Origin: Saturnia japonica | Lineage: Eukaryota; Arthropoda; Insecta; Lepidoptera; Saturniidae | Length of the DNA stretch: 64,000 bases | Assembly (NCBI GenBank): GCA_033032175.1 | Contig: CM065312.1 | Coordinates: 5,642,001-5,706,000 of the forward strand | Direction of reading: 5' to 3' | Shown: piece after piece, positions 61,896 through 64,000 of the stretch | Numbering within the stretch: position 1 is the first letter of the stretch | How the letters are laid out: the number at the start of each line of letters is the position of its first letter | Position numbers and translations under genes: made by a program | The notes under the pieces: model-generated | Seen by the model: only the letters and a program-made list of their open reading frames with translations | Told to the model about the DNA's origin: nothing | Database searches by the model: none

Positions 61896-61924
61896 GAATA
61901 TTGAAGATAATGTGTTCAACGTGA

Positions 61925-62070
61925 TTGCGACCACCATACACTAAGTGTAATACCAGCTAAAGTGCCACGATTAGGCGTGTCGCATTCCAGAATCAGCCGG
62001 TGTATATCCAGTAATCAAGCCGGGTAGGTATCTGTACTTGACTGGGTCGCGACCACCATGCGAGTGGTTA
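61925..62070 (-). repeat. 'GTGGTCGCGAC' unit, copy 2
   Basis: On the - strand: GCATGGTGGTCGCGACCCAG, TGGATATACACCGGCTGATT, then CTTAGTGTATGGTGGTCGCA. The box occurs at both ends, as in a tandem repeat remnant. Confidence 0.5.
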
Positions 62071-62099
62071 TATAAACCCGTCACAACAACATTCTTTTA

Positions 62100-62165
62100 C
62101 CAAGTCCGGTGAAGCTGTAAAAGCCGCAGCGGCTTTAGGGCCCCTGAGGCTAACAGTGTAGTCAG

Positions 62166-62240
<75 letters not shown>
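62100..62240 (+). mobile_element. Tiny LINE-tail insertion with 71-nt poly(A) and target-site duplication
   Basis: The body starts CCAAGTCCGGTGAAGCTG and ends GTAGTCAGTTCT before an A tract at 62170-62240. CATTCTTTTA occurs directly before it (62090-62099) and directly after the A tract (62241-62250). The body is about 70 nt, and the long unbroken A tract suggests a young insertion. Confidence 0.85.
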
Positions 62241-62241
<1 letters not shown>

Positions 62242-62727
62242 ATTCTTTTAATTTGAAGACGACAACTGATGATGGATTGTCGACCTCGCAGTGATCACCG
62301 TTATTTTGTATTGTACTATGCTTACCTTCAGACAAAGTGCAATAACATTGCCTTAGTACTTCATTAAAAAAATGCAGGAAACGTAATAAAAGCAATGAAT
62401 ATTCACTATCTCCTAAAAGTTGTATCGAAAATCAAATTGTACGCTATTTATGAAATCCTCATATATCATAATAGTAATTCTATGTTTACTGAAGTATATT
62501 TAATGCAGCGTTTGACCATAATAATATAGGAAAGTTGCTGGTTTTCATTGTACATGTGTAGGAATAGTCGCGATGTGTTATGATAAATTTGACTGCTCTT
62601 TGAATTTCAATATATTTAAATGTAATTAAAACAGTCAAAATACGGTCTAAACTTTTCTCAGTAAAAATAATATTGATACCATTCTAAGTACGCTTAATTT
62701 TAAGCGAAGAAAAACAAATGAACTTAC

Positions 62728-62870
62728 CCCGGGCTTAATTCCAATTTACCGGATTTTCCCTTCCGCAGGTGGAACTCTGAAAAGGGTACAAAATATTTTC
62801 ACATTCGTTTAACGAACCGTGGTCGGCGGGTCACAATGGCGTTTAGGGCACACCGAACGCGCATGCGCTC
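62728..62870 (-). promoter_or_regulatory. Candidate - strand promoter and non-coding first exon
   Basis: A perfect NRF-1-type palindrome GCGCATGCGC (62859-62868) lies in a CpG-rich stretch. About 130 bp downstream on the - strand, GCCCGGG|GTAAGTT is a consensus donor (exon end 62728). The only ATG between is followed at once by TGA, so it would be 5'UTR. The partner gene would lie to the left but was not found. On the + strand, a good acceptor (CCCTTCCGCAG, ending 62768) is an alternative reading. Confidence 0.25.
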
Positions 62871-63689
62871 TTTATCTCACTCACGTTCCCTTGTTTTATT
62901 TATTAGAAAGATTTATTATTTACCACGGGGCACACACACGATGTGTCACGAATTTGGACCGAAAAAACCGGGTTATGTTAATGCAAGGTCCGTTCGCACG
63001 TGACAATGCTTTTTTTCTTTGATCACCCTCACCCATGTTACTTGAATTAACTTGTAAAGGAACGCTTCGCTATTAACGATTTGGGGCGATTTCAGTTTAA
63101 GCTTCCGAGTGAGTTAATTAAATACAACAAGCTACCGACACTTAGTAAAGCCAAATTTATAAAGCGAACATTAAAATTGTATCCGACTTGGTCACGACCA
63201 ATAGGCACATGATAACTTATTTCGAGATGACTCAAGGTGCCAGGAGGCTACCCATGTCCATCAGCAGACTTATATAGGTTCATGTTGAATATAATATAAT
63301 TAACATATTACATTTCGATCTTTCGCCGTAACAGCAGCACGACTATGGAATTCGCTTTAAACCCTCGGGATTTCTTCAAGTATTCGCCACGTAGATTATA
63401 CTTGAAGTAGTTGAATATTGGCATACAACTTTCTCTTGTACTCCTGGAAGACTGGTAAAGAATGCTTTTTATCATTAAGTCATCCAGTTGTTCATTTTTG
63501 TGCAATAAAGAATATACATTATTTTTTACCATTGCCCTTCGAAAAAGAACATTTTATTCATCGATAACATTGAATAAAACTCTCTTTTACTTACAAGTAA
63601 ATAAAAACTTTTTAAATTTGGAACAAGCACGAATTATACAAATTATGTACAAAACTATTGCGCGTGCATATACGTGATAGAAGTGAAAC

Positions 63690-63830
63690 TTATCACTATG
63701 TGTGTGGAGATCGCGATCTCTACCACCTCATTTTATTACTGCATATACACCAACTGATCCCGGAATGCGACAAACCGAAAGAAAATGAGTAATGGTTTTA
63801 TCATTATGTGTCTGGTGGTCGCGATGTTTC
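63690..63830 (+). repeat. 'GTGGTCGCGAC' unit, copy 3
   Basis: GTGTGGAGATCGCGATC, GCATATACACCAACTGATCC, CATTATGTGTCTGGTGGTCG. A box lies at each side of the ACACC module. Confidence 0.5.
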
Positions 63831-64000
63831 TTCTCTCTCGTGTAACGCCTAAACTTAACGCGTCCTTGAAATTTCACTCTCCATTCTCGTCCAATTATCG
63901 AATCCCCGCCTAAGAAGTTTTCTCGCAGTCAATAGTACAAAATAGAGTACATAACTCGTGAAAAAATATTAATCTCGGTCTTTGTATCTCTCGCTCTGCT

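Noticed and set aside
62168..62395. 75-codon ORF with a poly-Phe end on the - strand
   Set aside because: It is an artefact of the 71-nt A tract of the LINE-tail insertion.
1..64000. CRISPR array, bacterial operon, rRNA or integrated phage
   Set aside because: No regularly spaced repeats, no dense ORFs and no rRNA motifs. The spliced genes and LINE/SINE content are eukaryotic.

Overview
The window reads as nuclear DNA of a lepidopteran insect (moth or butterfly). It is AT-rich, has no bacterial-style gene packing, and has long introns with GT..AG borders. It is full of interspersed elements of kinds familiar from Lepidoptera: 3' ends of Jockey/CR1-type LINEs, Helitron-like pieces ending in the 'CGGGCACAGCTAGT' motif, tRNA-derived SINEs and small inverted-repeat elements. 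The species cannot be named from the sequence alone.

Only one complete protein-coding gene can be assembled by reading. It lies on the + strand from about 35.3 to 59.2 kb and has six coding exons: one ending at 35453, then 47913-48076, 50036-50137, 56713-56868, 57738-57911 and 58082-58240. All splice borders are consensus, the phases agree (phase 1, then 0,0,0,0), and the joined frame is open to a TAA at 58238-58240. The product is a 265-residue secreted pro-protein (longer if an upstream in-frame ATG is used). It has a signal peptide, a furin-type RQRR site, two mature cysteines, one N-glycosylation sequon and four amphipathic helix-rich segments spread over exons 3, 5 and 6. Its 3'UTR carries three AU-rich nonamers. 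I infer a long-chain four-helix cytokine-like ligand. The insect JAK/STAT ligand family (Unpaired) is the leading but unproven identity. This is the most interesting system in the window.

0-35 kb: mostly intergenic. Near the left edge, two small exon-like segments (1795-1869 and 4719-4755) have compatible phases and may be the tail of an unidentified + strand gene. The rest is repeats: a Jockey LINE with a readable RT C-terminus (13.56-14.82 kb), another LINE remnant (26.77-27.25 kb), two fold-back elements (11.6-12.2 kb and 13.0-13.3 kb), SINEs and Helitron fragments. There is one exon-like open stretch on the - strand at 15.9-16.0 kb.

35-58 kb: the cytokine-like gene. Introns 1 and 3 contain several CpG-rich, non-repetitive blocks (41.4-43.0, 50.8-51.0, 51.8-51.95, 52.8-54.1 and 55.6-56.1 kb), which are candidates for enhancers or alternative promoters. 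They also contain many transposon copies, one of which ends only about 35 bp before exon 3.

58-64 kb: the gene's 3'UTR, then repeats. These include a tiny LINE-tail insertion with a 71-nt poly(A) and a perfect target-site duplication at 62.1-62.25 kb. A possible - strand promoter and first exon lies near 62.73-62.87 kb. No rRNA, tRNA gene, CRISPR array or intact autonomous transposon was seen.
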